DNA of 64,000 nucleotides from Marinitoga aeolica (GTDB lineage: Bacteria; Thermotogota; Thermotogae; Petrotogales; Petrotogaceae): NCBI RefSeq assembly GCF_029910535.1, contig NZ_CP069362.1:1488001-1552000 (forward strand), read 5' to 3'. Position numbers and translations under genes: made by a program. Numbering within the stretch: the stretch's first letter is position 1; every line of letters starts with the position of its first letter. Positions 47,942 through 57,518 of the stretch are shown in pieces. Under the pieces are notes generated by a model that ran no database searches, had not been told where the DNA came from, and worked only from the letters and a program-made list of their open reading frames with translations.

Positions 47942-49128
47942 TAAGTATTTAGTTTAAAAAATCGCCTTTTCCCAATTCTTAAGACTTCATCGCCTTTAAT
48001 TTCTAATAATTGGAAAGGATCATTGATTTTAATATCATTTATTTTTACAGCACCTTGATTTATAAGTCTTTTTGCTTCACTTCTACTTGAAACGGATTGT
48101 GTTTTCATAACTAAATCGATTGCACTAATATTTTTTTCAACATTAATTTCTTTCATCTCATCTGGAATATTTTTTTTCTGAAAGACTTTTATAAATTCAT
48201 TTTGAGCATATTCCGCCTTTTCTTCACCGTGAAAGAATTTTACAATTTCATGAGCAAGAATCATTTTGATATCTCTTGGATTAATGGAATTATTTTTCAT
48301 TTTTTCTTCATATTCATTTATTGTATCTTCTGATATATTTGTAGCTAATCGCATATATTTTATTATTAGTGTATCAGGTATAGACATAACCTTACCGTAC
48401 ATGTCAAATGGTTCATCTTCAAAAGCAATATAATTATCATATGATTTACTCATTTTCAAATGTCCATCAGTGCCTTCAATAATAGGCATGGTTAAGACTA
48501 TCTGTGGTTGCTGTCCATAAGCCTCTTGTATTTTTCTTCCTACAAGAAGGTTGAACAGTTGATCGGTTCCTCCTATTTCAATATCAGCTTCAACCATAAC
48601 GGAATCATAAGCTTGAGCCAAAGGATACATGAATTCAGAAACACTTATAGGTTCATTATTTGCTAAACGTTTTGCAAAATCATCTCTTTCAAGCATTCTT
48701 GCAACAGTATAGTTAGATGATAACTTTATAACATCATAAAAGGTAAGTTTATCCAACCATTCGCTATTAAAACGGATTTCAGTTTTTTCTGGATCTAAAA
48801 TTTTAAATGCCTGTTTTTTATATGATTCAGCATTTTGTTCAACTTCTTCTTTTGTAAGCATTGGCCTGGTTTTTGAACGACCAGAGGGGTCACCAATTCT
48901 TGCAGTAAAATCTCCAATGATTAAAACTACCTGGTGACCTAAATCTTGAAATTCTCTTAATTTTTTCAATACAACAGCATGACCTAAATGTAAATCAGGT
49001 CTTGAAGGGTCAACTCCCAATTTAACTCTTAAACTTTTTTTGGATTTTAAACGCTCTTTTAAATCTTCTTCTGATATTAAATCAATTGTATTCCTTTTTA
49101 TGACATTAAATTGCTTTTCAAAATCCAC
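47938..49128 (-). CDS. tyrS: Tyrosyl-tRNA synthetase
   Basis: Class I synthetase that attaches tyrosine to tRNA-Tyr. The 396-residue protein has the HIGH-type motif HLGHAVVL near residue 48, the KMSKS loop (KMSKSYDNYI) near 229 and a C-terminal S4 RNA-binding domain (SSRSEAKRLINQGAVKIN). It starts 7 bases after secG and shares its promoter. Confidence 0.96.
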   Translation of the reverse strand: MDFEKQFNVIKRNTIDLISEEDLKERLKSKKSLRVKLGVDPSRPDLHLGHAVVLKKLREFQDLGHQVVLIIGDFTARIGDPSGRSKTRPMLTKEEVEQNAESYKKQAFKILDPEKTEIRFNSEWLDKLTFYDVIKLSSNYTVARMLERDDFAKRLANNEPISVSEFMYPLAQAYDSVMVEADIEIGGTDQLFNLLVGRKIQEAYGQQPQIVLTMPIIEGTDGHLKMSKSYDNYIAFEDEPFDMYGKVMSIPDTLIIKYMRLATNISEDTINEYEEKMKNNSINPRDIKMILAHEIVKFFHGEEKAEYAQNEFIKVFQKKNIPDEMKEINVEKNISAIDLVMKTQSVSSRSEAKRLINQGAVKINDIKINDPFQLLEIKGDEVLRIGKRRFFKLNTY

Positions 49129-49135
49129 TATTTAA

Positions 49136-49375
49136 TCACCTCGCAAGGAGCGCTGCTGTTACAAAACATGAAATCATGAATAAAACTCCGGTCCATAATG
49201 CCATTTTTGCTGCTGGATCAAACCCTTTTTCTCTACCAAACATTGTATGTGCAGCACCAGAACCGAAAGCACCACCTAATTCTGCGTTTTTTTGCATTCT
49301 TTGTAAAGCAAAATAAATTAAAGCAATAGATAACACTACATGAACTATAACGGCTAATATTGTTAAAATTGACAC
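49136..49375 (-). CDS. secG: Preprotein translocase subunit SecG
   Basis: A 79-residue protein with two membrane helices (residues 3-24 and 56-76) and the connecting loop GAFGSGAAHTMFGREKG, which matches the SecG signature. ATG behind AAGGAGGCAGATGA. First gene of a secG-tyrS unit. Confidence 0.93.
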   Translation of the reverse strand: MSILTILAVIVHVVLSIALIYFALQRMQKNAELGGAFGSGAAHTMFGREKGFDPAAKMALWTGVLFMISCFVTAALLAR

Positions 49376-49420
49376 TTCATCTGCCTCCTTTTCCCTTTTT
49401 CTGCATACATCTCAAAAAAT

Positions 49421-49449
49421 ATTATACACTAAAACTTTTGATAATTCAA
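49421..49449 (-). promoter_or_regulatory. Promoter of secG-tyrS
   Basis: TTGAAT, a 17-base spacer and TATAAT on the minus strand, 45 bases before the secG start. Confidence 0.8.
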
Positions 49450-49571
49450 GTAAAAAATGAATTTATTGAAAAAGTCATGATATTGTTTTTATGAAATTAA
49501 ATTATGTGAAATAGATTTTAAATATAATATTGTTAAAATTCATTAGAAATATATGGATGGGAGGTGTATTG

Positions 49572-49784
49572 ATGCCTATATACAGATATATTTGTGAAAA
49601 ATGTGGACATGAATTTACAGTAATGCATGGGATGAGTGAAACTCCTGAAGTTTTTTGTGAAAAATGTGGAAGTCCAGCAAGAAAAGGAATAGGAAGAATA
49701 GGTATTTCTTTTAAAGGAAGTGGCTTTTATATAAATGATTCAAAGAGTTCTGGTAAAACAGTATCATCAAGTGAAAAAAAATAA
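49572..49784 (+). CDS. FmdB-type zinc-ribbon regulatory protein
   Basis: A 70-residue protein with the FmdB/CxxC signature: MPIYRYICEKCGHEFTV and FCEKCGSPARK make one zinc ribbon, followed by SFKGSGFYINDSK. Many bacteria carry such small proteins; their role is not firmly known (putative regulators). ATG 49572 behind GGGAGGTGT is preferred over an in-frame start at 49530. Confidence 0.88.
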   Translation: MPIYRYICEKCGHEFTVMHGMSETPEVFCEKCGSPARKGIGRIGISFKGSGFYINDSKSSGKTVSSSEKK

Positions 49785-49802
49785 GGCGGTTTTAACCGCC
49801 TT
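49783..49802 (-). terminator. Terminator between the FmdB-type and S1-domain genes
   Basis: A 9-bp stem, AAGGCGGTT/AACCGCCTT, with a 2-base loop; the minus strand continues with ATTTTTTTTC. It serves the minus-strand rpmE-S1 unit and may also stop the FmdB-type gene. Confidence 0.78.
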
Positions 49803-49826
49803 ATATCCCCCACAAATTATTAGATA

Positions 49827-50192
49827 TTATCTCTTCCCCTTGCCACCTCTTTTCTTATCGAGTCTTTTTGAATACTCGGATAGCTTTCTGTCGCTGTCTC
49901 TTAAGAATCTTGTGAGCTTTTTTTCAAACTCATCATCTTTTTTTTCTTCCTGGACATCTTCAGTTTTCAAGGAGAGTTCTACTTTTCCGTCTTTTGTTTT
50001 TCCAATGATTTTTCCTTCGAGTTCTTGACCAACTTTTAAAAAGTCAGAAATGTTTTTTACATAGTCATTTGAAATCTTTGAAATGTGAATAAAACCCTCT
50101 TCACCAGATTCTAGTGTAACAAATGCTCCGAATTTTTTAATGTCTTTCACCGTTACTTTCACAGTTTCGCCAAATGCCATACTTTTAGCCAC
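49827..50192 (-). CDS. S1-domain RNA-binding protein
   Basis: A 121-residue protein with one S1 OB-fold (residues 8-78: GETVKVTVKDIKKFGAFVTL, GFIHISKIS, VGQELEGKIIG) and a charged helical tail ending KKRGGKGKR. It resembles the general stress protein 13/YugI group that associates with ribosomes. GTG at 50192 behind GGAGGTAGTATTT is the preferred start. Downstream of rpmE. Confidence 0.85.
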   Translation of the reverse strand: MAKSMAFGETVKVTVKDIKKFGAFVTLESGEEGFIHISKISNDYVKNISDFLKVGQELEGKIIGKTKDGKVELSLKTEDVQEEKKDDEFEKKLTRFLRDSDRKLSEYSKRLDKKRGGKGKR

Positions 50193-50230
50193 AAATACTA
50201 CCTCCATAAAATAATTTATATATAACAATA

Positions 50231-50248
50231 TGGGAGGTTATCCTCCCA
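50231..50248 (-). terminator. Weak terminator/attenuator after rpmE
   Basis: Stem TGGGAGG/CCTCCCA with a 4-base loop just past the rpmE stop. No clean U-run follows on the minus strand, so it probably lets through transcription of the S1 gene. Confidence 0.5.
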
Positions 50249-50249
50249 C

Positions 50250-50465
50250 TTATGAGTTGAGAAATTTTGCGTATTTGTTCTTGAATTTTTGAACTCTACC
50301 TTCTGTATCGATAATTTGAGAACTTGTTTCACCCAAATAGAATGGATGACATTTTGAACAAACATCAACACGGAAATTGTCTTCTGTGCTGTAAAGTTGG
50401 TGTTCAGCACCGCATGCGCACTTTACAGTGATAAGTTTCATTTCTGGGTGTATTCCTTTTTTCAT
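50250..50465 (-). CDS. rpmE: 50S ribosomal protein L31
   Basis: A 71-residue ribosomal protein, start MKKGIHPEM at ATG 50465 behind AGAGGTGAAT. Zinc-type L31: cysteines in CACG and CSKCH, then PFYLG. An earlier GTG at 50474 is in frame but would place the site inside the gene. Confidence 0.94.
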   Translation of the reverse strand: MKKGIHPEMKLITVKCACGAEHQLYSTEDNFRVDVCSKCHPFYLGETSSQIIDTEGRVQKFKNKYAKFLNS

Positions 50466-50503
50466 GTTATTCACCTCTATATTATAATATTTTTGTCTGA
50501 CAA

Positions 50504-50532
50504 ATTATAACATATTCTCTTTTCTTAGTCAA
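50504..50532 (-). promoter_or_regulatory. Promoter of rpmE and the S1-domain gene
   Basis: TTGACT, a 17-base spacer and TATAAT on the minus strand, 38 bases before the rpmE start. Confidence 0.78.
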
Positions 50533-50570
50533 GAAAGAATTTATATTTTAATAAACAATTATATTAAAAT

Positions 50571-51338
50571 TTAATTATTAGAAATGGTAATAACCAAAAT
50601 TTCAGGAGACGAAAAAAGACGAATATTAAACCATGCACCGAGTCCGCGGTTTATATACATCAATTTATTATTACTAAATTTTTTTTCTCCACGCAAATAA
50701 AATGCATATTTTTTTAAAAATAATTTGGTTATAAAAGGAATATAAACCTGACCACCATGAGTATGTCCTGCTAGAATAAGGTTTGCTTGATCAAAAGCTT
50801 CTTTGTTATAAAATATTGTATCAGGGATATGTTCCATTACTATTGTATAACTTGCGCTTGTTGTATCAGTATAAGATAATTTTTTATAAATTGGTAATCC
50901 AATGAGTTTTAATGTGAAATTACCATAATATAAACTTATAGAATTATCGTTTATTAAGTGTATATTGTTAGTATTGTATACATCATTTACCATGTTTAAA
51001 TTGTAATAGTCCCAATTTCCATAAACTGCGTATACTGGAGCAATTTCACTTAATTTTTTAAAAAACTTATTTAAACTGTTTTTATCAGTATTTTTTATAA
51101 TAGAATCTCCTGTATAAAGGATTAAATCGGGTTTTTCTTTTTTTATTTCATTTAATATTTTTTCATGAAAAAAAATATATTTATATATATGTAAATCAGT
51201 AATATCAATGATTTTTATTGGTGTTTTAATATCTTTCTTAATGTTTAAATAGCTTTTTTTTATCGAAAAAGGTTCGATAAAAAAAGCATAAATAGCAATT
51301 AAAAAAATTATAAATATAGTTCTTGTAAAAAATTTCAT
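50571..51338 (-). CDS. Membrane-anchored metallophosphoesterase (YaeI/YkoQ-like)
   Basis: A 255-residue protein with an N-terminal membrane anchor (residues 5-22) and a calcineurin-like phosphoesterase domain: DITDLHI, YTGDSI, VYGNWDYYN (Trp instead of the usual His in GNHD), and the metal-binding AGHTHGGQVYIPF. Relatives hydrolyse phosphodiesters, including lipid-linked substrates. Single gene, convergent with nothing; it diverges from the TPR gene across a 165-base A+T-rich gap. Confidence 0.85.
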   Translation of the reverse strand: MKFFTRTIFIIFLIAIYAFFIEPFSIKKSYLNIKKDIKTPIKIIDITDLHIYKYIFFHEKILNEIKKEKPDLILYTGDSIIKNTDKNSLNKFFKKLSEIAPVYAVYGNWDYYNLNMVNDVYNTNNIHLINDNSISLYYGNFTLKLIGLPIYKKLSYTDTTSASYTIVMEHIPDTIFYNKEAFDQANLILAGHTHGGQVYIPFITKLFLKKYAFYLRGEKKFSNNKLMYINRGLGAWFNIRLFSSPEILVITISNN

Positions 51339-51503
51339 ATAATCACCTTTCTAAACAGATGTTTAAATTTTTTAAAATAATTATGAATATTTAATTCTTA
51401 TTTCATATTATAACAGATTACTATAAGTTATAACATTTATTATTTTATGTTAAAAATGATAAAATGAAATTACGATCATATTAAAGATAGGGAGGAGATA
51501 CCC

Positions 51504-52577
51504 ATGGAGACAGTGGCCATTTTAAAATTAAAGGATGAAAAGATTGAGATAAATACAAATACAGTTTTTCCAGTAATTTTATCAGATGTTATGTATGAAG
51601 GTGACCTTGATTTGATGATGGCAGATTTAAAAAATAAGGCAAAACTGATAAGTGAAGCAAAAAAGATAAAAACTATTTCGGAACATATTTCTGGAATTTC
51701 TTCTAATTTTGTTACAAAACCTTTTATATTTTCCGAATTTCTTTCCTACTTAAGAGAGTTTGATTTAAAACCTTCCGATTTTAACCATGCCACATTAAAT
51801 GAATTATATGATATAATACTGGATTATGCCGATCATCATAATTTTGATGAATTAAAAGAAATAGTTAAATTTATGATAGAAATAGATCCAAATTATACGC
51901 CAGCATATGAAATACTTGGCTCTGTGTTGGTGGAAGAAGGAAATTTAGAGGTGGGGAAAAAGTATTTAGAATTAGCTGTTAAACAAGATCCATGGAATGT
52001 TGCAGCATTATCAGAATTGGGTGAAACATATTTTAATCTTGGTGAGTTTGAAAAAGCTGCAGAAATTTGGTTAAAAGAAGTTGAGCTGATGCCTGAAAAT
52101 ACGGTTACATACTTTATGATAGCCGATGCGTATAGGCAATCAAAGAACTTTGAAAAATCAGCAAGAATCCTAGAAAAGTTTTTAAATAAATATCCAAAGA
52201 GTATTTTAGCGAAATATGAATTAACAGAGATTTATAAAAAATTAGATAGAAACTTAGAAGCAGAAGAATTAAAAGAAGAGATAGCAAATTCACAACCTGA
52301 ATATGTAAGTGATGTTGAAATATGGGCAAAAATAATGTTTCAAAATAGGAAATATGAAAAGGTTGAAAAGTTCATAAGTAAATTTTTGGATAAAAATAAA
52401 GAGTATGAACATTTTAGGATATTATTGACAATTCCGCTTTTGAAATCTGGCAAAAAAGAAGAGGCAAGATTAATGATTAGAGAAGTTAAAGAAAAATTTC
52501 CATGGTATTATTACGGAATGAAAAATATTTTAGATGAAATATTAGATGAAGATGAAAAAGATACACTTATTGATTAA
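51504..52577 (+). CDS. TPR-repeat protein
   Basis: A 357-residue protein. Residues 1-110 are not recognised; residues 125-260 contain at least four tetratricopeptide repeats (for example PNYTPAYEILGSVLVEEGN, PWNVAALSELGETYFNLGE, PENTVTYFMIADAYRQSKN). No signal peptide, so cytoplasmic protein-protein scaffolding is likely. ATG behind AGGGAGGAGATACCC. Its 3' end overlaps the next gene. Confidence 0.8.
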   Translation: METVAILKLKDEKIEINTNTVFPVILSDVMYEGDLDLMMADLKNKAKLISEAKKIKTISEHISGISSNFVTKPFIFSEFLSYLREFDLKPSDFNHATLNELYDIILDYADHHNFDELKEIVKFMIEIDPNYTPAYEILGSVLVEEGNLEVGKKYLELAVKQDPWNVAALSELGETYFNLGEFEKAAEIWLKEVELMPENTVTYFMIADAYRQSKNFEKSARILEKFLNKYPKSILAKYELTEIYKKLDRNLEAEELKEEIANSQPEYVSDVEIWAKIMFQNRKYEKVEKFISKFLDKNKEYEHFRILLTIPLLKSGKKEEARLMIREVKEKFPWYYYGMKNILDEILDEDEKDTLID

Positions 52578-53055
52578 AGAAGATTTTGATTTAATAAGAA
52601 AAGCATTTATGAAAAATAAAAAAATTATGCTCCCGATATTTTCGGGAGTTATTTTTGCTATAATTATGGGTAAAGTGGATATTATTATAATATTATTAGC
52701 CTGCATAGCATTTGTTGATTTTAATACGTTATATATTCCAGATATTTTTAATTATTTAATTATATTGATTGGTTTAATGAAATTTAATAGTTATTTTATA
52801 CTTCTGGGGATATTTCTTATATCATTTTTATTTTACTATGCCAGGAGAGATGCATTAGGTTATGGTGATATAAAACTTATATTTGGATTATCATTGAATT
52901 ATGGTTTTAATGTATTTTTTATAATTATTTTTTCTGTTTTGATATCATACCTGTTTGAAAAAAAAGGTAAAATTGCATTTGGCTATTATTTATTCTGGGG
53001 AACGATTATTGAAAAGATTTGGTTTTTCAATTTCAATCCATTCACCTTCTTTTAG
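52546..53055 (+). CDS. Prepilin-peptidase (A24) catalytic domain protein
   Basis: A 169-residue membrane protein with the two catalytic Asp motifs of type IV prepilin peptidases: FVDFNTLYIPD and GYGDIKL, and about five hydrophobic helices. The N-terminal Cys-rich methyltransferase half of PilD is absent, so it resembles the short A24 peptidases. The start is uncertain: ATG 52546 overlaps the TPR gene by 32 bases; ATG 52609 is a later option. Its last 66 bases overlap the 3' end of the opposite-strand rsuA gene. Confidence 0.75.
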   Translation: MKMKKIHLLIKEDFDLIRKAFMKNKKIMLPIFSGVIFAIIMGKVDIIIILLACIAFVDFNTLYIPDIFNYLIILIGLMKFNSYFILLGIFLISFLFYYARRDALGYGDIKLIFGLSLNYGFNVFFIIIFSVLISYLFEKKGKIAFGYYLFWGTIIEKIWFFNFNPFTFF

Positions 53056-53688
53056 ATTGTCAGGAAGTTGAAGACTTCCTATGGCTATTCTTTTTAAATC
53101 AATAACTTCAAGGTTTACAGCTTTCATCATTCTTTTTATTTGATGAAATTTACCTTCCGAAATTTTTATTACAATAATATTCCCCTTTACTTTTTCTACA
53201 ATTGCAGGTTTTGTTTTAAAATCTTTTAACTGAATACCGATTTCTAATTTTTTAATCTTTTCTTTTGTAATGTTGCCATCCACTTTAACTTCATATGTTT
53301 TATATATATTTTTCTTTGGTGAAATGATTTTATGAATTAATTCTCCATCATTAGTTAAAAACAATAATCCATGAGCATCTTTATCTAATCTTCCAGCAAT
53401 ACTCAATTCATCTTTATATTTATGATCTATTAGTTGTAAAACATATTTATCTTTCGAATCATATGTGGAAGATAGGTACCCAACTGGTTTATTAATAATA
53501 ATATATATTAGTTTATGTCCTTCTATTTTTTTATCTTTAAATTCAACAATGTCATGTTTAGTAACTTTAAAATCGACTTTTTTTATAATATTACCATTTA
53601 CTTTTATTAATCCGTTTTTTATCAATTTTTTTACTTCGTTTCTTGAACCTATTTTTGCATTGGCTAAAAATTTATCCAATCTCTCCAT
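52990..53688 (-). CDS. RsuA/RluB-family rRNA pseudouridine synthase
   Basis: A 232-residue protein with an N-terminal S4 domain (MERLDKFLANAKIGSRNEVKK) and the catalytic motif GRLDKDAHGLLFLTNDGEL, whose Asp attacks the uridine; EGKFHQIKRM is also present. It modifies 16S or 23S rRNA. The ATG overlaps the stop of the ABC ATPase gene as TAATG, so translation is probably coupled. Confidence 0.9.
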   Translation of the reverse strand: MERLDKFLANAKIGSRNEVKKLIKNGLIKVNGNIIKKVDFKVTKHDIVEFKDKKIEGHKLIYIIINKPVGYLSSTYDSKDKYVLQLIDHKYKDELSIAGRLDKDAHGLLFLTNDGELIHKIISPKKNIYKTYEVKVDGNITKEKIKKLEIGIQLKDFKTKPAIVEKVKGNIIVIKISEGKFHQIKRMMKAVNLEVIDLKRIAIGSLQLPDNLKEGEWIEIEKPNLFNNRSPE

Positions 53689-54617
53689 TACAATCTTCCT
53701 TTTATTATATAGGAATAAACATCTTCCAAAGATATTTTCATATTTCTGTATGAGCATTTTATATTATATTTTTTTGTAAGTTCTTCAAAATGTTCAATTT
53801 TTAATTGAGTTTCTATTATGGCTGTTGTTGAAGAAATGATTTTTAGTCCTGATATTATTTTTTCATCTTTTAAAGCTTCTAAATTAGAAAGATATTCAGG
53901 ACTTTCTAATTCAACTTCTATTATAGACAACTCATTTTCAAATTTTTTCATAATATTTATCATTTTATCCTGAGCAATAATTTTTCCATCAACCAATATG
54001 GCGATTTCTGAAGCGATTTGTTCGACTTCCCACATATAATGCGAGGAAATAAGAATAGTTTTTTCATTTTTTAGATTTTGATCTAATATATATTCTCGTA
54101 TAAATCTGGATGTTTCTACATCTATGGCAATTGTTGGTTCATCTAATAATAGTAATTTAGGATTTTTTATAAGAGAACGTGCAATATTCAATTTTTGTTT
54201 ATTTCCTGAGGAAAGATTTTTAGTTAATCTATGTTTATATTGTGATAATCCAAAATCTTCTAAAAGACTTAGGGCTTTTGATTTTAAATCTTCTTTCACA
54301 TTACTAATTTTTCCAAATAATATTAAATTTTCGTATGGTGTTAATTCATCTTCTAAAACAGTATAATCTGATACCAAACTGATAAGATTTCTAACCTTGC
54401 TCTTTTCTTTTACCACATCAATTCCAAATGCTTTTACTTCACCTGCAGATGGTAGTATCAATGTAGAAATTATTTTCATTAAAGTTGACTTTCCAGCACC
54501 ATTAGGTCCTAATAATCCAACAATTTTTTTTGCCTCTATTTCAAAATCAATATTATTTAAAGCAATAACATTACCAAATTTTCTAGTAACATTTTTCATT
54601 TCAATAGCTTTATTCAT
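53688..54617 (-). CDS. ABC transporter ATP-binding protein
   Basis: A 309-residue ATPase with Walker A GPNGAGKST, signature LSSGNKQKLNIARSL, Walker B LLLLDEPTIAID and an SSH switch. A C-terminal extension of about 80 residues (ALKDEKIISGLKIISSTTAII...) follows, as in ABC-2 type export ATPases. No permease gene is adjacent, so its partner must be elsewhere. ATG 54617 follows GTGAGGTGC. Confidence 0.85.
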   Translation of the reverse strand: MNKAIEMKNVTRKFGNVIALNNIDFEIEAKKIVGLLGPNGAGKSTLMKIISTLILPSAGEVKAFGIDVVKEKSKVRNLISLVSDYTVLEDELTPYENLILFGKISNVKEDLKSKALSLLEDFGLSQYKHRLTKNLSSGNKQKLNIARSLIKNPKLLLLDEPTIAIDVETSRFIREYILDQNLKNEKTILISSHYMWEVEQIASEIAILVDGKIIAQDKMINIMKKFENELSIIEVELESPEYLSNLEALKDEKIISGLKIISSTTAIIETQLKIEHFEELTKKYNIKCSYRNMKISLEDVYSYIIKGRL

Positions 54618-54625
54618 AATGCACC

Positions 54626-55075
54626 TCACATATCATATTTAATACTTTTTCTTATTCTTCTTTCAATATCCCGTTTTGCAATGTCTTCCCTTTTATCATA
54701 TAGTTTTTTCCCTTTAACTAAAGCAATTTCTACTTTAACAAGACCTTTTTCGTTAAAATACATTTTTAATGGAACAATTGTTAATCCTTTTTCTTTCACT
54801 TTTTGATCTAATCTTAAAATTTCATATTTATGCATTAACAATCTTCTAGGTCTTTCTGGGTCGTGATTAAATAATGATGCATTTTTATATTGGCTAATAT
54901 GAGCATTATATAAATATATTTCACCTTTTTCTATTTTGCAAAATGCATCTTTTAAATTAACTCTACCTTCGCGTAAAGATTTTACTTCTGATCCTCTTAA
55001 TTCAATTCCAGCTTCGTATTTTTCTAAAATGTGATATTGATATGTAGCATGTTTATTATTAGTTATTATTTTCAT
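54626..55075 (-). CDS. smpB: SsrA-binding protein SmpB
   Basis: A 149-residue protein that delivers tmRNA to stalled ribosomes. Family motifs: [39 protein letters not shown], and the C-terminal tail [20 protein letters not shown]. Its ATG overlaps the disA stop by 4 bases (ATGA). Confidence 0.95.
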   Translation of the reverse strand: MKIITNNKHATYQYHILEKYEAGIELRGSEVKSLREGRVNLKDAFCKIEKGEIYLYNAHISQYKNASLFNHDPERPRRLLMHKYEILRLDQKVKEKGLTIVPLKMYFNEKGLVKVEIALVKGKKLYDKREDIAKRDIERRIRKSIKYDM

Positions 55076-56163
55076 TCAAATTCCTCCATTTCAGAAGAGA
55101 GTTTTTCTGAAAATTCGCTCTTCCTTTTTATAGCTCTATTAATTCTTTCAGCACGTTTTTTACCTATTCCAGGAACATTAATTAATTCTTCCATGTTTGC
55201 TTTCATTAGGGTATCTAAATTTTTAAATGTTTCAACAACATTTCTTACGATAATTGATGGTATTCTTGTGGAATACAATAATCTAAATCCTCTAGGTGAA
55301 ACAAAAAATTCTTCTAAATCATTTTCCGTTTCAATTTCATAACCCAATTTTTGGGCGATTATTTTCATATTTAAAAAGTCTTCTGTTTTCAATCCATCGA
55401 ATAAACTTAACGAATCTTGCGGATATTGATAATCCAATAAATTTTTTGAATAATCCATAATTAAAGCGCCAAGGTATCTTGGAGTAATTCTATAAATTTC
55501 ATTTATTTCAAGTCGTGAGCTTTCTGCAGCTTCACCTAATTCCAATAAATATTTTTCAGCTTTTTCTGCAACTTTTAAAGTCATGAAACCTTTAGATATA
55601 GCTTCAACTACATTTGATAATATGACCCTATTTTCCATTTCAGCTATATTAATTTCTGACAATAATTCAAAAAAACTTTGTTTATAACGTTGAGCAACAG
55701 CAATTTCCTGATTTAATCTTGGTAGAATTATAATTTCTGGATATAGAACTCTGCTATTATTTCCTTGATATATTGAAACCTGGTTTCTTCTTTTAGATAC
55801 AGCTATAAGTATTTCATTAGTTTGTTTAGCCATTCTTTCAGCAGTTCTATGACGCATTCCTGTTTGAAAACTTGGAATGTTACTTGATGGGTTTAATTGG
55901 GCGTTTGCATATAAAATTTTAGTAGCATCTTTGTTTAAGACAATTGCACCGTCCATTTTGGCTAATTCATATAACCTTTCAGGTTCAAAATCTGTATCTA
56001 TAATAAAACCGAGTTGGATTAACCCTTTTTCTAAGTGTTCATCGGCATTATCGGTTAAGAATATCAATGCCCCGAGGTTTGCGGAAATTATTAAATCTAT
56101 GCCTGTTCGCAATTTTTTGCCCGGAGCCAACGAACTGAGTATTTCTGAGAATGTATCTTTCAT
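55072..56163 (-). CDS. disA: DNA integrity scanning protein DisA, diadenylate cyclase
   Basis: Makes cyclic di-AMP from two ATP and links this to DNA state. The 363-residue protein has the DAC-domain motifs KMDGAIVL and [11 protein letters not shown] (DGA and RHR), a helical linker and a C-terminal helix-hairpin-helix domain with [15 protein letters not shown]. It follows radA after 14 bases; the radA-disA pairing is widespread. Confidence 0.95.
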   Translation of the reverse strand: MKDTFSEILSSLAPGKKLRTGIDLIISANLGALIFLTDNADEHLEKGLIQLGFIIDTDFEPERLYELAKMDGAIVLNKDATKILYANAQLNPSSNIPSFQTGMRHRTAERMAKQTNEILIAVSKRRNQVSIYQGNNSRVLYPEIIILPRLNQEIAVAQRYKQSFFELLSEINIAEMENRVILSNVVEAISKGFMTLKVAEKAEKYLLELGEAAESSRLEINEIYRITPRYLGALIMDYSKNLLDYQYPQDSLSLFDGLKTEDFLNMKIIAQKLGYEIETENDLEEFFVSPRGFRLLYSTRIPSIIVRNVVETFKNLDTLMKANMEELINVPGIGKKRAERINRAIKRKSEFSEKLSSEMEEFE

Positions 56164-56177
56164 AATATCACCTCGTT

Positions 56178-57518
56178 CTATGAAAAGAATTTTTTAACTA
56201 AGCTGCTTAAGTTACTAATTTTTAAGGTGTTTGTTGCTGCAATTTTTGAAGTTGGAATAACAATGTTTTCTACACCTAGTTTTTTAGCAAAATCAATTCT
56301 TTTTTCCAGATCTCTTATATTTCTAATATTTCCGTCTAAACCGATTTCACCTAAAACAACTATAGATTCATTTGTTGTTATATCAAATAATGATGAAAGT
56401 AATGCATAAGCAATAGCAAGATCACTTGAAGTATCAGAAATTTTAAAACCACCAGATGTACTTAAAAAAATATCTTTCGATTCAATAGGTAATCTTAATC
56501 TTTTGCTTAAAACAGCTATTATCATGAGTAATCTATCAAGTGGGGCACCTGATGTTACCCGGCGTGGGTTACCATATACTGGTTTGCTCACTAAAGCCTG
56601 TATTTCTATAGGAATTAATTTACTTCCTTCTTTAACTATAGTTAAAACATTTCCTGATGCATTTTTATAATCTTTTAAAAAATAATGGGTATATTCAGAA
56701 ATAGGTTTAAGTCCTTTTTGAGTCATTTCAAACATTAAAATTTCATCTGTCGGCCCATATCTATTTTTTAAAATACGCATCATACGTAATCCAGATGTTT
56801 TTTCTAATTCAAATTGCAATACAGCATCCACCATATGTTCCAAAATTTTAGGTCCAGCTATAATACCACCTTTTGTTACATGACCAACTATTATTAAGGT
56901 AATTCCTCTTTTTTTACAATATTCTGAAAGATATCTTGTGACTTCTTTTACCTGTAAAACACTTCCAGCGTAAGAAGAAAAATTATCTGATTTAATTGTT
57001 TGTATAGAATCAATAATTAAAAAATCTGGTTTTTCTTCAAGATTTTCCAGTAAAGCGACTATTTTTTCCAAGGAATTCTCGAAAACCAACCCTATTTTAT
57101 TTTTATCCGATTTCACATTAAGTCTTTTAAATCTCTGAAACACCTGTTCTGCAGATTCTTCTCCAGAAACGTATATAACGAAATTTTTTTGACTTACATT
57201 TGAAGATATTTGGGTTAAAAAAGTGCTTTTTCCGATTCCCGGTTCTCCTGCTAATAAATATATAGCTCCTTCAACAAATCCTCCATACAAGATTTCATTA
57301 AGTTCTTTGAAACCAGTGTTAATCTTTTTTGGTTCTTTTATATTATCGGTTAAAAACAAAATTTCTGATGGGGTTGATTTTACTTTATTATCAAAAATAT
57401 CCGCGGTGAATTCCACCGCGGTATTCCATTCGTTACATGAAGGGCATTTTGCAAACCATTTGGTGCTTTCATACCCACATTCAGAACATACAAAATAGTT
57501 TTGTTTCTTTTTAGACAT
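56178..57518 (-). CDS. radA: DNA repair protein RadA
   Basis: A 446-residue RecA-like ATPase that helps branch migration and recombinational repair. Seen: the N-terminal zinc finger CSECGYESTKWFAKCPSC, Walker A GEPGIGKST, the RadA motif KNRYG, and the C-terminal Lon-like domain (DLAIAYALLSS). Its ATG overlaps the clpC stop (TAATG). Confidence 0.95.
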   Translation of the reverse strand: MSKKKQNYFVCSECGYESTKWFAKCPSCNEWNTAVEFTADIFDNKVKSTPSEILFLTDNIKEPKKINTGFKELNEILYGGFVEGAIYLLAGEPGIGKSTFLTQISSNVSQKNFVIYVSGEESAEQVFQRFKRLNVKSDKNKIGLVFENSLEKIVALLENLEEKPDFLIIDSIQTIKSDNFSSYAGSVLQVKEVTRYLSEYCKKRGITLIIVGHVTKGGIIAGPKILEHMVDAVLQFELEKTSGLRMMRILKNRYGPTDEILMFEMTQKGLKPISEYTHYFLKDYKNASGNVLTIVKEGSKLIPIEIQALVSKPVYGNPRRVTSGAPLDRLLMIIAVLSKRLRLPIESKDIFLSTSGGFKISDTSSDLAIAYALLSSLFDITTNESIVVLGEIGLDGNIRNIRDLEKRIDFAKKLGVENIVIPTSKIAATNTLKISNLSSLVKKFFS

